From BOKV01 sp041739225 (lineage in GTDB: Bacteria > Pseudomonadota > Alphaproteobacteria > Rhizobiales > Rhizobiaceae), in the NCBI GenBank assembly GCA_041739225.1, contig JBGSOG010000009.1, forward strand, positions 3,559-67,558: DNA of 64,000 nt, read 5' to 3'. Under the pieces are notes generated by a model that was given only the letters and a program-made list of their open reading frames with translations, ran no database searches and was not told the DNA's origin. Positions 45,551 through 54,778 of this stretch are shown here, piece after piece (the first letter of the stretch is position 1; every line of letters begins with the position of its first letter). The position numbers and the translations under genes were made by a program.

Positions 45551-46248
45551 TCGGTCAAAATCAGCCTGTCGCCGCGAAATTCGAAGCTGGTGAGCTGCGA
45601 CAGGAAATTCATGCCGAGCAGGCTGGTATCGAGGGCGTTGGCGGGGGCAACCATGGCATGCACATTGCGCCGTTCGATTTCGCCGATCACCAGTGTTTCA
45701 AGCTGGATGCGGGCAGCCGTCGTCACGCCGTTGGCTGTTGAAACCGGAAAATCATATCTGAGAGAATTGGTGTCGATCCCGGACGAACGGGCATCGGCTT
45801 CCGTCAGCACGACAATGCTGGCTCCAGTATCCACAAGCATGTTCAAACTTGCGCCATTGGCTTGCGCATTGGCGGTGAAATGCCGGTCATCGGTGCGCAG
45901 CAACGTCACTTGCGCGCGTCCGTCGGTGGCAGTGGTTGAGATCGGGCTGCCCGGTACAAGTCCGGCAGTCAATCGCGAAGCAACATCCTGCAACTCGTAG
46001 CGGTACAGATAGCCTGCCATCAACACCAGGATGATCGCCAGCCAAAGCACCAAGTGGCGCGCTGCTTCGCGCCATTGGTGTCTTGCAGGAATGATGGCCG
46101 ATGCTACCAGCAAGCCCCAAAGCCCGTAGAACGCCAGGCTGGCGAAATCGTCATTGGCCATGCCGAAGACAGTGCCTGCATCATGGTTGAGGATGAGGAT
46201 CAGTGCCACTGCGCCAATGGCGGCGAGCAACAACCACAACGGGTTCAT
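45547..46248 (-). CDS. membrane-anchored retropepsin-like aspartic protease (TIGR02281 type)
   Basis: The 233-residue protein has three N-terminal hydrophobic helices (about residues 4-20, 36-54 and 66-82). A C-terminal retropepsin-like domain follows with the catalytic motif LVDTGAS (Asp140), then a second half ending LLGMNFLSQL. This is the TIGR02281 clan AA protease pattern of alphaproteobacteria, acting as a dimer probably on the periplasmic side. Its targets are unknown. ATG overlaps the stop of the DUF1289 gene; its own stop is shared with the TauE/SafE gene. Confidence 0.85.
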   Translation of the reverse strand: MNPLWLLLAAIGAVALILILNHDAGTVFGMANDDFASLAFYGLWGLLVASAIIPARHQWREAARHLVLWLAIILVLMAGYLYRYELQDVASRLTAGLVPGSPISTTATDGRAQVTLLRTDDRHFTANAQANGASLNMLVDTGASIVVLTEADARSSGIDTNSLRYDFPVSTANGVTTAARIQLETLVIGEIERRNVHAMVAPANALDTSLLGMNFLSQLTSFEFRGDRLILTD

Positions 46249-46481
46249 GCGCCGCCAGTGCCTGTACCAGCTTCGCGCACCATGCGGCGACGCCGTGTTT
46301 CGCGGCGCGGCTTGCGTTCGATGCTTGCCATGCGTGGCGGCAACAATTCCATCACGGCAATGCGCTCGCGTTCGCTCATGTTTATCCAGCCCGAAATTTC
46401 GTCACGCGTGCGGGCACACCCGAAGCAATAGCCTGTGGCCATGTCGATGGTACAAACCAAAATGCAGGGCGAAGTGACCAA
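46245..46481 (-). CDS. DUF1289 domain protein (small Cys-rich)
   Basis: The ~78-residue protein holds the DUF1289 motif SPCILVCTIDMATGYC then FGCARTRDEISGW, with four cysteines in a C-x3-C-x8-C-x2-C arrangement that probably binds metal. An Arg-rich tail follows. I chose a TTG start at 46481 with AAAGG nearby; the longer reading to 46607 would run into the histidine kinase gene and lacks family support. It overlaps the protease gene by ATGA, so the two are likely co-translated. Confidence 0.75.
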   Translation of the reverse strand: MVTSPCILVCTIDMATGYCFGCARTRDEISGWINMSERERIAVMELLPPRMASIERKPRRETRRRRMVREAGTGTGGA

Positions 46482-46563
46482 TGACGCGCCTTTCGCTTGA
46501 AGGATCCAGAATACTCCCTTCAGGTAGCAATTGCGCAGGAAAAGGCAAGGGCACAGGGGTCGT

Positions 46564-48111
46564 TCATGCCGGGCGCCGCTGCGGGCGAAGGATGTGCCCG
46601 TTGCCACTGGTTTGATTGGGTCGCTTCACCTGCGGCATCACTTCCAGAACGCGCGAGCGCGGGAAGGTGGCAATCACCTCGGTGCCCTCGCGCAGTTTTG
46701 AGCGCAGTTCAAATTTGCCGTCGTGCATGTGCATCAGCGCCTGAACAATGGGTAGGCCAAGGCCCGTACCCTGTTCGGCGCTCTTGATCGCAATCGAGCC
46801 TTGCCCGAACGAGGAAAGCACGATCGGGATTTCTTCTTCGGGAATGCCCGGTCCGGTGTCCTTTACCGACATGTATTGCCCGCCCGAACTTGTCCAGCCA
46901 ACCTTCAGCCAGATCGTTCCGCCGGATGGCGTGAATTTGAGCGCATTGGACAGCAGGTTCAACGTGATCTGGCGCACGGCCCGCTCGTCAGCCCAGATCA
47001 AGGGCAGATTGTCCTCGAACTGCTGGATCATGTTGATGTTTTTGTTTTTGGCCCGCAACTGGACCATGTGGCAGGCTTCCTCGACAACATATGCAAGGCG
47101 GATGGATTCTTCCTGCAGTTCCTGTCTGCCAGCCTCGATACGGGAAAGATCAAGGATTTCGTTGATGACATTGAGCAGATGCTGGCCGGAATTGTGGATG
47201 TCGGTGACGTATTCCTTGTAGGAGGGGTTACCTACCGGCCCAAGCACTTCAGCCTGCATCACCTCGGAGAATCCAAGGATGGCATTGAGCGGTGTGCGCA
47301 ATTCATGGCTCATGGTTGCCAGAAAACGCGACTTCGCAAGATTGGCTTCTTCGGCGCGCCGACGCGCTTCTTCCGAGATTGATTTTGCCGTTTCAAGTTC
47401 GGCGATCAAAGTTTCCTTCTCGGCCTTGTGCTCCAGAATCGACAGCACCGAAAGTTTGAACCGGTCGGCGATGAGGTAGAAAAAGGTTTGCGAACCCAAC
47501 AAAATTCCACCCATCAGCATGTGCGCCGGATCTAGCGTGATCATGAACCGGATCGCCAGTGCCAATGTGGGCGGCGCGCTGGTTTGCAGCAGGCAGGAGC
47601 CGAACCCATAAGCAAGGATCATGGTAATGGCCTGGAAAACCAGAATGGTTGAGAACTGGATGATCGACCAGGTATTGGCGTTGCAATCGAAGCAGCCGTA
47701 AAGTGCGAAAATACTCCAGCACAGTGCCAACAACCCAAGTACCAGCGTATAGGTACGCCGCCAGCGCGGCAGCACATTTTCTTCTTCTGCTTCCCTGAGA
47801 TAGCGGTTCGACAGGACTGCGATCAGACCGTAGGAAAACGATGTGCAAAGAAACCACCACAGCGCCACAAACCAGCCGGTAAAGCCCACTGAAATCACTG
47901 CCACTATTGCGATGAACAATGGCATGGCGACAAAGGCATTGCGGTGGTTTTCCGCAAAGCTTTGCATCAGCTCCAGTTCGAATGCGATTGGCGAGCCGTT
48001 GGTGGAGGTAACCCGTTCGCGCAAGTCCTTGACTACACGCGACGTTGCACTGCGCTTGCGCGTGCGGTCGACAATGTTCTTGTCGGAGGAACTGGACGTT
48101 TTGATACTCAT
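46564..48111 (-). CDS. membrane sensor histidine kinase (PleC/PdhS-like)
   Basis: The 515-residue protein has about five to six membrane helices in the first ~225 residues and a coiled coil (AEKETLIAELETAKSISEEA). The H-box ATMSHELRTPLNAILGFSEV follows, with His269 as phospho-acceptor. The ATPase domain has NLLSNALKFTP, DTGPGIP and GTGLGLPIV. The H-box wording is that of PleC/DivJ/PdhS kinases. No response regulator gene is adjacent, which makes it an orphan kinase. It is divergent from the nuclease gene. Confidence 0.9.
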   Translation of the reverse strand: MSIKTSSSSDKNIVDRTRKRSATSRVVKDLRERVTSTNGSPIAFELELMQSFAENHRNAFVAMPLFIAIVAVISVGFTGWFVALWWFLCTSFSYGLIAVLSNRYLREAEEENVLPRWRRTYTLVLGLLALCWSIFALYGCFDCNANTWSIIQFSTILVFQAITMILAYGFGSCLLQTSAPPTLALAIRFMITLDPAHMLMGGILLGSQTFFYLIADRFKLSVLSILEHKAEKETLIAELETAKSISEEARRRAEEANLAKSRFLATMSHELRTPLNAILGFSEVMQAEVLGPVGNPSYKEYVTDIHNSGQHLLNVINEILDLSRIEAGRQELQEESIRLAYVVEEACHMVQLRAKNKNINMIQQFEDNLPLIWADERAVRQITLNLLSNALKFTPSGGTIWLKVGWTSSGGQYMSVKDTGPGIPEEEIPIVLSSFGQGSIAIKSAEQGTGLGLPIVQALMHMHDGKFELRSKLREGTEVIATFPRSRVLEVMPQVKRPNQTSGNGHILRPQRRPA

Positions 48112-48179
48112 CGGCCGTCGCCGTCTACCCGTGTAAATGACAAGCCAAATTGCTATGCCTTTTTGGTTAACATCGTATT

Positions 48180-48830
48180 ATGAACCGGTTCCCGGAGGCC
48201 TTTTTGACGTATCGACAAAATGCAGGAAGAGCAGGTTCTCGCCAAAGCAGGCCGTCGCGTCCGCTGGAATATGCCATCGCCGCTGCATTCCTGATTGCGC
48301 TTGCCGTTTTGGCTGCTGCCTTGGCAGCGGTTTCAACGGATTCATTGTCGGGAAAGGCAGTGGTTGTGGACGGAGATTCGCTGCAGTTTGGCAATCAGAA
48401 AGTACGCCTTGAAGGTATTGATGCGCCCGAGTTCACCCAGACTTGCACCATCGCCGGCCAGGCTGCCGAGTGTGGAAAGCTGGCGCGCACCCATTTGCGC
48501 AACTTGATTGCAGGGCGGCCTGTCGAATGCTCAGGCTGGCAAACCGACAAATATGATCGCCCGTTGGTGAGATGCACCGTTGGTGGAACTGAGCTGAACG
48601 CCGCCATGGTGCGCGATGGCTGGGCGGTTGCCTTTGGTGATTTTGAGTTGGAAGAGGCCGAAGCCCGAAATGCAAGCCGCGGCTTGTGGCAAGGAGAATT
48701 TGCCGAGCCACGGGACTGGCGCCGCGAGCACGCGGGTGAAAGCGCCGGGGATGCGGGACATTTCGTGGCAATTGGCGACTTGTTTGCCAAGGCAGGACGC
48801 CGCATTGTCGAGTGGACTGCAAAATGGTGA
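48180..48830 (+). CDS. membrane-anchored thermonuclease (SNase) family protein
   Basis: The 216-residue protein has an N-terminal membrane anchor (about residues 30-52) and a staphylococcal-nuclease-like OB fold: VVDGDSLQFGNQKVRLEGID-type start, IDAPE, and KYDRPLVRC. The usual catalytic Arg and acidic residues appear present (RLEGIDAPE; DRPLVRC), but I could not confirm all of them. Four cysteines (TCTIAGQAAEC, ECSG and VRC) suggest disulfides in the periplasm. Function is likely a secreted nuclease, otherwise unassigned. The GST gene follows after 9 bases. Confidence 0.82.
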   Translation: MNRFPEAFLTYRQNAGRAGSRQSRPSRPLEYAIAAAFLIALAVLAAALAAVSTDSLSGKAVVVDGDSLQFGNQKVRLEGIDAPEFTQTCTIAGQAAECGKLARTHLRNLIAGRPVECSGWQTDKYDRPLVRCTVGGTELNAAMVRDGWAVAFGDFELEEAEARNASRGLWQGEFAEPRDWRREHAGESAGDAGHFVAIGDLFAKAGRRIVEWTAKW

Positions 48831-48839
48831 GGGGAAGCG

Positions 48840-49484
48840 ATGCCGAACTTTGATGCGATGATGATTTTTGATGGCGGACGGGCGCCGAACCCGCGCCGTG
48901 TGCAAGTTTTCATGGCTGAAAAAGGGATCGATATTCCGCGCACCGATCTGGACATCAACAAGCTGGAACAAAAGAGCGAATGGTTCAGCAAAATCAATCC
49001 GATGCAACGCCTTCCAGTGCTGGTGCTGGAGGATGGCACGGCCATTTGCGAAACGGTTGCCATCTGCCGATATCTGGAAGAATTGCAGCCAGAACCGGCC
49101 CTGATGGGTACAGACGCCAAAGACAAGGCGCTGGTGGAAATGTGGCAGCGCCGGGTCGAGTTGCAGTTCCTGATGCCGGTTGGCTTTGCCTTTCGCCATT
49201 TGCATCGCGGTGCGGTGCATCTGGAGCAGCCACAGATCGGCGAATGGGGAAGCGTTAACCAGGCCCGTGCACGCGAATTCATGGAGTTTCTTGACCGCGA
49301 ACTGGCCGGTCGGCAGTTTGTGGCCGGTGATGCATTCAGCATTGCCGACATCACGGCGGTGATTGCCTACCAGTTCCTGCGCCCCGGTCGCATCGCATAT
49401 CCCGAGGACCTGGCCAACTTGCAGCGCTGGTATGGCGAGGTATCGCAGCGACCCTCCGTCATGCTGCCAAAGGCCGATGGCTGA
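48840..49484 (+). CDS. glutathione S-transferase family protein
   Basis: The 214-residue protein has a thioredoxin-like N-terminal domain (FDGGRAPNPRRVQVFMAEKG), the cis-Pro region INPMQRLPVLVLEDG and the glutathione-contacting CETVAICRYLEE. An all-helical C-terminal domain follows, including FVAGDAFSIADITAVI (the N-capping box). Its substrate is unknown. GAGGGGAAG precedes the ATG. It overlaps the uracil-DNA-glycosylase-family gene by 8 bases. Confidence 0.88.
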   Translation: MPNFDAMMIFDGGRAPNPRRVQVFMAEKGIDIPRTDLDINKLEQKSEWFSKINPMQRLPVLVLEDGTAICETVAICRYLEELQPEPALMGTDAKDKALVEMWQRRVELQFLMPVGFAFRHLHRGAVHLEQPQIGEWGSVNQARAREFMEFLDRELAGRQFVAGDAFSIADITAVIAYQFLRPGRIAYPEDLANLQRWYGEVSQRPSVMLPKADG

Positions 49485-50103
49485 AAAGCTCAACAAATTG
49501 ATGGCGGAAATTTCCGCCTGCCGGATTTGCCGCGATGCACCGCTTGGCAAGTTGCTGCCGCATGAGCCAAGACCTGTGGCAGTGCTTTCGAACAGCGCGA
49601 GAATCGTGATTTGCGGTCAGGCACCGGGAACCCGTGTTCATGCCAGCGGCATCCCGTTCAGCGACCCTTCGGGTGACCGGTTGCGCGACTGGATGGGTGT
49701 GACACCCACGATTTTTTACGATGCTTCGAAAATTGCAATAGTGCCCATGGGCTTTTGCTTTCCCGGTCTAGATGCCAAGGGCGGTGACCTGCCGCCCCGG
49801 CGCGAATGTGCGCCGCAGTGGCGAAAGCGGGTTTTTGCAGCAATGCCGCAAGTGCAATTGATGCTTTGTGTCGGGCAGTATGCGCAGAAGTGGCACCTGG
49901 GCCCGCTCGCTCACGCAAGCCTGACCGCAACGGTGGCAAATTGGCAGGAGATTGCAGCTTCAACATCCTACCCGCAAATGCTGCCATTGCCGCACCCGTC
50001 CTGGCGCAACAACGCGTGGATTGCCGCCAATTCGTGGTTTTCAACCGGTTTGTTGCCGTTTTTGAAAGAGAGGGTGCAGCAAGCAATGGATGCAGACTTG
50101 TGA
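49477..50103 (+). CDS. uracil-DNA glycosylase superfamily protein
   Basis: The 208-residue protein has the UDG-fold motifs IVICGQAPGTRVHASGIPFS (motif 1 region with GQAPG) and PLPHPSWRNN (motif 2, HPS). Cysteines in CRICR near the N-terminus and CAPQW are like those of Fe-S UDGs, but a full four-Cys set is not clear. It may remove uracil or another damaged base from DNA. ATG 49477 is preferred over the reading from 49363, which lies inside the GST gene. Confidence 0.82.
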   Translation: MAEKLNKLMAEISACRICRDAPLGKLLPHEPRPVAVLSNSARIVICGQAPGTRVHASGIPFSDPSGDRLRDWMGVTPTIFYDASKIAIVPMGFCFPGLDAKGGDLPPRRECAPQWRKRVFAAMPQVQLMLCVGQYAQKWHLGPLAHASLTATVANWQEIAASTSYPQMLPLPHPSWRNNAWIAANSWFSTGLLPFLKERVQQAMDADL

Positions 50104-50113
50104 AATGCTGTTT

Positions 50114-50144
50114 CGTAAATTACGCTTTTCAGGAATGAAATTCC
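50114..50144. promoter_or_regulatory. two dyads upstream of the Lrp/AsnC gene
   Basis: CGTAAATTACG (50114-50124) is an 11-base dyad, and GGAATGAAATTCC (50132-50144) is a 13-base one, centred 19 bases apart. Both sit in the 64-base space before the Lrp/AsnC gene. Such regulators usually bind their own promoters, so these are candidate autoregulatory sites. Confidence 0.45.
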
Positions 50145-50167
50145 AATAGACGGGAGTTTGCGCTGCC

Positions 50168-50656
50168 ATGGACCGCGTCGACAAGATGATCCTGAGCCTC
50201 ATCCAGGAAGACGCCACGCTGCCGGTTGCCGATATCGCCAAAAAAGTCGGGTTATCGACGACGCCTTGCTGGCGGCGCATCCAGAAGATGGAAGAAGACC
50301 GGGTCATCCAGCGCCGGGTTGCAGTGCTTAATCCGGAAAAAGTAAATGTCGGGGTGACGGTTTTTGTGTCGATCATCACCGCCAAGCACAACCACGAATG
50401 GCTCAAGCGGTTTGCCGAAGTCATCACCAAATTCCCTGAAGTCGTCGGGTTCTATCGCATGAGCGGGCAGGTGGATTACCTGCTGAAGGTGGTTGTTCCG
50501 GACATCACGGCCTATGACGCGTTTTACAAGAAACTGGTCAGCGAAATCGACATCGAGGATGTGTCGTCTGCTTTCGCCATGGAGCGCATCAAGGACACCA
50601 CCCAATTGCCGCTCAACTACATTGCGCTGGAAAAACCGGCGAAGGTAAAGGATTAG
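50168..50656 (+). CDS. Lrp/AsnC family transcriptional regulator
   Basis: The 162-residue protein has the N-terminal helix-turn-helix (ADIAKKVGLSTTPCWRRIQK) and a C-terminal RAM/AsnC ligand domain (VTVFVSIITAKHNHEWLKRF, SGQVDYLLKVVVPD). The ligand is probably an amino acid but cannot be read from sequence. It has its own short promoter region. It converges with the AlkD-like gene after a 2-base gap. Confidence 0.92.
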   Translation: MDRVDKMILSLIQEDATLPVADIAKKVGLSTTPCWRRIQKMEEDRVIQRRVAVLNPEKVNVGVTVFVSIITAKHNHEWLKRFAEVITKFPEVVGFYRMSGQVDYLLKVVVPDITAYDAFYKKLVSEIDIEDVSSAFAMERIKDTTQLPLNYIALEKPAKVKD

Positions 50657-50658
50657 AG

Positions 50659-51351
50659 CTACAGACCCAGCCTCATTCGCACGGCGGCGCCATCCAGTTC
50701 CCGGACAGCATCACTGCCGATCCAGCGGGCGGTTTTGTCGGTACTTGAAGCAAGTTCATGCGCAAGCGCCAGACATGGTCCGTGGAGGGTAGCCGATCGT
50801 TTGGCGGTCTGCCGCAGTGCCCAGTTGACGGCCTTCTTCACGAAATTTCGGTCGTCTGTTGAGGCATCGCGGATCATTGGCAAATAGCCAATGAAGTTGC
50901 TGTCATCGGTCCTTTTGTCATGGACTGCTCGCCAGGCGATGGTGGCGAATGCCGCCCTTTTCACGAACTGCCGCTCATCGGTGCTCCATTCCCGGATTTT
51001 TTCGCCGACAAAGGGCGTGCGGTCCCACAGGTTTCCGCAGATCTGGTCGCAAACATCCCAACTGTCGAACGCAGTGGTCCAGTCGTCCATTTGCTGCGGC
51101 GTCACCCATTGCGGGCGGTCAACGAAGGCTGCCATGATCCGTGCTTCATGGATGCCGCAATCCCACAATGCCAGTGCCAACGCGTGGTCAGGGATGATAC
51201 CGCCCGCCACCGCGCGAATGTCCGGCACGCTGACCCCGAAAGCACTTTCGACATTGATGCCGAAACGCGCCATTCCATCAAGGTTTTTCTGCGTGCCGCG
51301 CGCCTGCAGGGCTGCAATTGCTTCGGCTGCCGTGTACGGGCGGCGCGGCAC
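50659..51351 (-). CDS. DNA alkylation repair protein, AlkD-like HEAT-repeat family
   Basis: The ~230-residue protein has AlkD-family helical repeats: FGVSVPDIRAVAGGIIPDHA, WDCGIHEARIMAAFVDRP, FDSWDVCDQICGNL and FVKRAAFATIAWRAVHD, then KAVNWALRQ. AlkD-like proteins remove bulky or cationic alkyl lesions from DNA. I start it at GTG 51351, just after the upstream stop; the longer reading to 51585 is a frame inside the neighbouring dehydrogenase gene. Confidence 0.85.
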   Translation of the reverse strand: MPRRPYTAAEAIAALQARGTQKNLDGMARFGINVESAFGVSVPDIRAVAGGIIPDHALALALWDCGIHEARIMAAFVDRPQWVTPQQMDDWTTAFDSWDVCDQICGNLWDRTPFVGEKIREWSTDERQFVKRAAFATIAWRAVHDKRTDDSNFIGYLPMIRDASTDDRNFVKKAVNWALRQTAKRSATLHGPCLALAHELASSTDKTARWIGSDAVRELDGAAVRMRLGL

Positions 51352-51356
51352 GGGAA

Positions 51357-52226
51357 TTACTGGCGCTCGAGCCTGGCCAGCAGCGAAGATGTATCCCAGC
51401 GCTTGCCGCCCATGGACTGGATTTCTGCGTAGAACTGGTCGACCAGTGCCGTCACCGGCAGGCTCGCGCCGGTTTCGCGTGCTTGCGCCAGCACGATGTC
51501 GAGGTCCTTGCGCATCCAGTCGACAGCAAAACCGTGGTTGTATTGACCATCGCGCATGGTTTTCCAGCGGTTTTCCATTTGCCATGAGCCTGCTGCGCCT
51601 TTGGAGATCACGTCGATGACCTTCTCGACGTCGAGGCCGGCCTTGCTAGCAAAATGGATGCCTTCGGCCAGACCCTGAACCAGGCCGGCAATGCAGATCT
51701 GGTTGACCATCTTGGTCAACTGCCCTGCGCCGGATGGCCCCATCAGCCCGACCATCTTGGCAAAGCATTCAATCACCGGCTTTGCCCGGTCGAAGGCATC
51801 CTGCCCGCCGCCAACCATCACGCTGAGCTTGCCGTTCTGCGCGCCTGCCTGGCCACCGGAAACCGGGGCATCGAGAAAGTGAAACCCGGCGACATTTGCC
51901 GCTGCATCAAGTTCCCGGGCTACGGTCGCTGAAGCCGTGGTGTTGTCGATGAAGATTGCGCCTTTCTTCATTTCGGAAAATGCACCGTCGGCACCGGTGG
52001 TGACAGCGCGCAAATCATCGTCATTGCCGACACAGGCGAAAACGAAATCGCAATCGCGCGCGGCCTGTCCCGGCGTTGGTGCGCTTTTGCCGCCATGCTC
52101 GGCAACCCATTGTGCCGACTTTGCCGCCGAGCGGTTGTAAACGGTCAATTCGTGACCATTGCGGGCCAAATGTCCGGCCATTGGATATCCCATTACACCA
52201 AGGCCTATGAAAGCTGCTTTAGCCAT
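51357..52226 (-). CDS. 3-hydroxyisobutyrate dehydrogenase / tartronate semialdehyde reductase-like oxidoreductase
   Basis: The 289-residue protein has the beta-hydroxyacid dehydrogenase pattern: AFIGLGVMGYPMAGHLARNG (Rossmann), DAPVSGGQAGAQNG (substrate loop) and the catalytic Lys region GQLTKMVNQI. Typical substrates are 3-hydroxyisobutyrate or tartronate semialdehyde; the sequence does not decide between them. It is upstream of the AlkD-like gene on the same strand and divergent from the penicillin acylase gene. Confidence 0.88.
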   Translation of the reverse strand: MAKAAFIGLGVMGYPMAGHLARNGHELTVYNRSAAKSAQWVAEHGGKSAPTPGQAARDCDFVFACVGNDDDLRAVTTGADGAFSEMKKGAIFIDNTTASATVARELDAAANVAGFHFLDAPVSGGQAGAQNGKLSVMVGGGQDAFDRAKPVIECFAKMVGLMGPSGAGQLTKMVNQICIAGLVQGLAEGIHFASKAGLDVEKVIDVISKGAAGSWQMENRWKTMRDGQYNHGFAVDWMRKDLDIVLAQARETGASLPVTALVDQFYAEIQSMGGKRWDTSSLLARLERQ

Positions 52227-52298
52227 GCAAAATTCCTTTCTGGCAAATCACGGCCCGGAGCATAATGCCGGGCAATTCCACGGTGAGGGGATACAGGA

Positions 52299-54767
52299 AT
52301 GCGCACATTATTGAAATGGCTGGGTAGAGCCGTGTTGGTGCTGGTGGCGCTGGTGCTTTTTGCCGGCATCGGCATTTACGCAGCATTCAATTCCACGGTT
52401 CCTGCGACTTCAGGCAGTGCGCAGATTGCCGGGCTGTCGGCCGAAACGAAAGTGGTGCGCGATGCCCACGGCATTCCGCACATCGAGGCTGCAAGCCATG
52501 AGGATGCGGCGCGGGCGCTTGGCTATTCACATGCTCAGGACCGGTTCTGGCAAATGCATGTCCTGCGCCGGGTATCAGCGGGCAGGCTGTCGGAACTGTT
52601 TAGTGATGCGACTGTGAAAACCGACATATTCCTGCGCACTGTCGATCTGGCTGGATCAGCCAAGGCTTCGTTTGAGGTTCTTGATCCGCAGGCCAAAGCG
52701 TTGCTTGCGGCTTATGCTGAAGGCGTCAATTCATGGCTCTCCCGCAATCGTGGCCTGATGGAAACGCGGCTGCCGCCGGAATTCCTGATCCTTGGCAAGG
52801 ACGCCGAACCCTGGGAGCCATGGCAGAGCGTTGCCATGATCAAGGTGATGGCGCTGACGCTCGATTCCAACATGGACAACGAGATACAGCGGCTGGCGCT
52901 GGCGGCACGTGGTTTCTCACCAAAAGAAATTGACGATCTGCTGCCCTACACGCCGCGTGACAACCCGCCGCCGCTGCCCGATTTGCGTCCGCTCTACTCG
53001 TTTGGCCCGACCGGCAAGCCAAAAGCTTCGCTGGAGAGCACAGAAAAACCATCCGACTACGCACAAGGGCTTGCCTGGCCGATCAACATCACGGCTTCCA
53101 ACAACTGGGCGGTTGCCGGTTCACGCACAATTTCGGGAAAGCCGCTGCTGGCGAACGATCCGCACCTTGGTTTGACCACCCCGACAATTTTCTATCTGGC
53201 GCACCTGTCTTTCGACCACAATGGCGAGAAGCGGCATGTGATTGGCGCGACACTGCCGGGAACACCGCTGGTGCTGGCCGGGCGCAACGACCGGATTGCC
53301 TGGGGCCTGACAACCACAAATCTGGATGGCCAGGACATTTATGTTGAACGGGTCAATCCGGAGGACAAGACCAAGTATCTGGCGCCTGACGGCTGGAAGG
53401 TTTTTGAAACCGAAAAAGTCATCATTGATGTATCCGGCGGCAAGACCGTTGAAATCGAAAAACGCAGCACGCGTCACGGTCCGGTGTTGCCAGATACCTA
53501 TCGCAGCCTGCCGGCGATCCTGCCGGGCAATCATGTTGCTGCGCTTTCCTGGGTTTCGCTGGCAAAGGATGATACGTCTGTTGAGGCGGTCATCGGCTTC
53601 AATTTGGCGAAGTCGGTCAGCGAGGCCATCTCATCCACCCGCCGGCTGGTAGCACCCATGCAGTCGATTGTCATGGCTGATGACCAGGGCAACATAGCGC
53701 TGATAGCGCCGGGGCGCGTGCCGCTGCGCGACCCCGCCAATCTTGTGCTTGGCCGTGCGCCTGTTCCGGGATGGTTGGCCGAATATGACTGGAAAGGCTG
53801 GATGCCGTTTGAGGCGCTGCCCCGCATTGACAATCCGGCCAATGGCGCGCTGGCAACCGCCAATGGCAACTGGATGCCCCCCGGCTATACCGGTCACATC
53901 ACGCACGACTGGGATGAGCAATGGCGGCAAAGCCGCGTCGAAGAACTGGTCATTGCCCGCAATGAAAAGCACTCGCCGCAAAGCATGGAACAAATCCAGG
54001 GCGATAATTTCGATCCTGCCCTCCACGAGTTCGCAAGGCAGGCCTTGCAACAACTGGCCGCTGGTGCCGGTCAGGACAGTGCGATGATGGATGCGCTCAA
54101 GGCCTGGGACGGGATCATGGCCATCGACAAGCCGGAACCGCTGATCCTTAACGCCTGGTGGCGGCATGCCGAGATAGCCATTTTCGGTGATGACCTTGGC
54201 GAAGATTATTCCAGGTTTTCCAAAGGCCACATGCAGCCCTTGCTGAGTGCCCTGACCAGTGCCGGAGCGCGTGATTGGTGTGACGACCGCAACAGCCAGC
54301 AGAGCGAAACCTGCGGCATCATTCTGGCACGGGCATTCAATGCGGCGCAGGAGGAGTTGAAAACCCTGCAAGGCAGCGACTGGCGCAAATGGAAATGGGG
54401 CGAAGCGCATGTTGCCTTCGGCGAGCACCGGCCGTTCTCGTCGGTCGCACCGCTGGCAAAGCTGTTCACGGTTAGTCGCCCAAGCGCGGGTGGTTCGTAC
54501 ACGCTCCTGCGCGGCCGCACCGATTTTGGCGAGGACAAGCCTTACCGAAATGTTCATGCATCGGCATACCGCAGCTGGTATGACCTTGGAAATCCCGATG
54601 CATCGCGGTTTATCACTTCAACCGGACAAAGCGGGCATTTCTTGTCGAAGCACTATGATGACCTTGCCGACCGCTGGGCGGCGATGGAATATCTGCCCAT
54701 GACAACCAATGCCGCAGAGTATGGCAAGAATGCCGAAGGCATTTGGGTGCTGCGTCCGGCAAATTGA
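52299..54767 (+). CDS. penicillin acylase family protein (Ntn hydrolase)
   Basis: The 822-residue protein has an N-terminal signal anchor (LGRAVLVLVALVLFAGIGIY). The fold is the alpha-spacer-beta layout of self-processing Ntn acylases. Maturation would expose Ser267 in ASNNWAVAGSRT as the N-terminal nucleophile of the beta chain. Other conserved elements are PLLANDPHL and AWGLTTTNLDGQD. Members hydrolyse amides such as penicillins or acyl-homoserine lactones; the substrate here is unknown. It is followed 11 bases later by adenine deaminase. Confidence 0.9.
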   Translation: MRTLLKWLGRAVLVLVALVLFAGIGIYAAFNSTVPATSGSAQIAGLSAETKVVRDAHGIPHIEAASHEDAARALGYSHAQDRFWQMHVLRRVSAGRLSELFSDATVKTDIFLRTVDLAGSAKASFEVLDPQAKALLAAYAEGVNSWLSRNRGLMETRLPPEFLILGKDAEPWEPWQSVAMIKVMALTLDSNMDNEIQRLALAARGFSPKEIDDLLPYTPRDNPPPLPDLRPLYSFGPTGKPKASLESTEKPSDYAQGLAWPINITASNNWAVAGSRTISGKPLLANDPHLGLTTPTIFYLAHLSFDHNGEKRHVIGATLPGTPLVLAGRNDRIAWGLTTTNLDGQDIYVERVNPEDKTKYLAPDGWKVFETEKVIIDVSGGKTVEIEKRSTRHGPVLPDTYRSLPAILPGNHVAALSWVSLAKDDTSVEAVIGFNLAKSVSEAISSTRRLVAPMQSIVMADDQGNIALIAPGRVPLRDPANLVLGRAPVPGWLAEYDWKGWMPFEALPRIDNPANGALATANGNWMPPGYTGHITHDWDEQWRQSRVEELVIARNEKHSPQSMEQIQGDNFDPALHEFARQALQQLAAGAGQDSAMMDALKAWDGIMAIDKPEPLILNAWWRHAEIAIFGDDLGEDYSRFSKGHMQPLLSALTSAGARDWCDDRNSQQSETCGIILARAFNAAQEELKTLQGSDWRKWKWGEAHVAFGEHRPFSSVAPLAKLFTVSRPSAGGSYTLLRGRTDFGEDKPYRNVHASAYRSWYDLGNPDASRFITSTGQSGHFLSKHYDDLADRWAAMEYLPMTTNAAEYGKNAEGIWVLRPAN

Positions 54768-54778
54768 CAGGAGTTGCA

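Noticed and set aside
46482..46607. Longer form of the DUF1289 protein
   Set aside because: It would overlap the end of the histidine kinase gene, and the extra residues have no similarity to DUF1289 proteins.
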